From assembly GCA_934371505.1 (NCBI GenBank), contig CAKRNW010000009.1, positions 1-33,352 of the forward strand: 33,352 nt of DNA, read 5' to 3'. Shown in pieces: positions 33,062 to 33,352 of this stretch; positions within the stretch are counted from its first letter, which is position 1; each line of letters begins with the position of its first letter. This DNA comes from an uncultured Lachnospiraceae bacterium (GTDB lineage Bacteria > Bacillota > Clostridia > Lachnospirales > Lachnospiraceae). The translations under genes and the position numbers were made by a program. The notes beneath the pieces were generated by a model. That model was not told where the DNA came from. It searched no databases and worked only from the letters and a program-made list of their open reading frames with translations.

Positions 33062-33352
33062 TTAAATAAAATCATGGGTTTCGTTTTCCACAAACTCCCC
33101 ATCTAAGAAAGCAAGATCATCCGTGGCTTCCTGTACTTCTGCTTCCTCGTCAGAATATTCTATCTGTTCTCCTTTCTCTTCCTGCCTTTCACACCATACG
33201 ACCAGGCGTTTGGAGGCATCTGTCCCACAGGTGGAAAGCAGAAGCGTTGGAACTTCCTCCTGCGTTCCAAGTAAGAAAGCATCTCCATCTGCCGGTGTAT
33301 ACTCGCATTTTACGATCACAAAGATCCATACCCCTTCATCCGGAAGATACAG
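33062..33352 (-). CDS. Sortase, class B-like, C-terminal part (5' end outside window)
   Basis: The frame is open to the window edge; the GTG at 33319 is internal, so only the last 96 residues are seen. They hold the sortase active-site Cys in VPTLLLSTCGTD and the downstream Arg in SKRLVVWCE, spaced as in class B sortases, then an acidic tail (YSDEEAEVQEATDDLAFLDG) that extends past the usual end. Sortases join surface proteins to the wall or polymerise pili at the outer membrane face. No LPXTG-type signal was found in the surface proteins of this window, so its substrates are probably elsewhere or upstream. Confidence 0.85.
   Translation of the reverse strand: MYLPDEGVWIFVIVKCEYTPADGDAFLLGTQEEVPTLLLSTCGTDASKRLVVWCERQEEKGEQIEYSDEEAEVQEATDDLAFLDGEFVENETHDFI

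Noticed and set aside
1..33352. tRNA or rRNA genes
   Set aside because: No cloverleaf with conserved TTCRA arm or rRNA-like stretch was recognised in the non-coding gaps.

Overview
The window looks like chromosome from a gut Firmicute of the Lachnospiraceae type. The signs are consensus sigma-A promoters, strong AGGAGG ribosome binding sites, many secreted multidomain proteins ending in Big_2-like Ig modules, acidic Ser/Glu-rich linkers, BspA-like leucine-rich repeats and an ECF vitamin transporter. Genus cannot be read from the sequence.

Left part (1-5.9 kb). This is an AT-rich accessory stretch: the right part of an IS66-family insertion sequence (ending about 1070), a BlaI-type repressor with a BlaR1-type M56 sensor protease and no beta-lactamase next to them, then a three-gene leftward cluster. 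That cluster is an HExxH metallopeptidase, an unrecognised protein and a TIR-domain protein, and it resembles an undescribed immune or stress-response module.

Main part (5.97-32.8 kb). Every gene reads leftward, in two blocks, each led by a consensus promoter and a cobalamin (B12) riboswitch. Block 1 starts at about 32.75 kb: promoter, riboswitch, intrinsic terminator, a small secreted DUF4430-like protein, an LRR/Big_2 surface protein, a terminator, a 1726-residue surface protein with two DUF4430-like domains, another terminator hairpin, and a DUF4430 lipoprotein. Block 2 starts at about 23.7 kb: promoter, riboswitch with a hairpin that can hide the start site, a cytoplasmic LRR protein, EcfT, a fused double EcfA ATPase, an ECF S component, a TIM-barrel protein, a lipoprotein with prenyltransferase/squalene-type alpha-toroid repeats, MoxR, DUF58, a transglutaminase-like membrane protein, a membrane-anchored DUF4430 protein, a PT-repeat membrane-anchored beta-sandwich protein, and a 1293-residue secreted PQQ-type beta-propeller protein. 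Block 2 genes mostly overlap or lie a few bases apart, so they read as one operon.

How it may work. In animal intrinsic factor and transcobalamin, B12 is held between an alpha6/alpha6 toroid and a C-terminal beta domain (DUF4430-like). Here those two halves are encoded as separate surface proteins: one alpha-toroid lipoprotein and several DUF4430 proteins. They are under B12 riboswitches and share an operon with an ECF importer. My main inference is that this is a split, transcobalamin-like corrinoid capture and import system of a Gram-positive surface. The beta-propeller protein may be an extra binding or docking subunit, and MoxR-DUF58-transglutaminase a possible assembly or regulation unit. 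B12 regulation is well supported by sequence; the binding roles are inferred.

Right end. The 3' part of a class B-like sortase gene with its own terminator enters from outside the window. No LPXTG-type sorting signal was seen in the surface proteins here.
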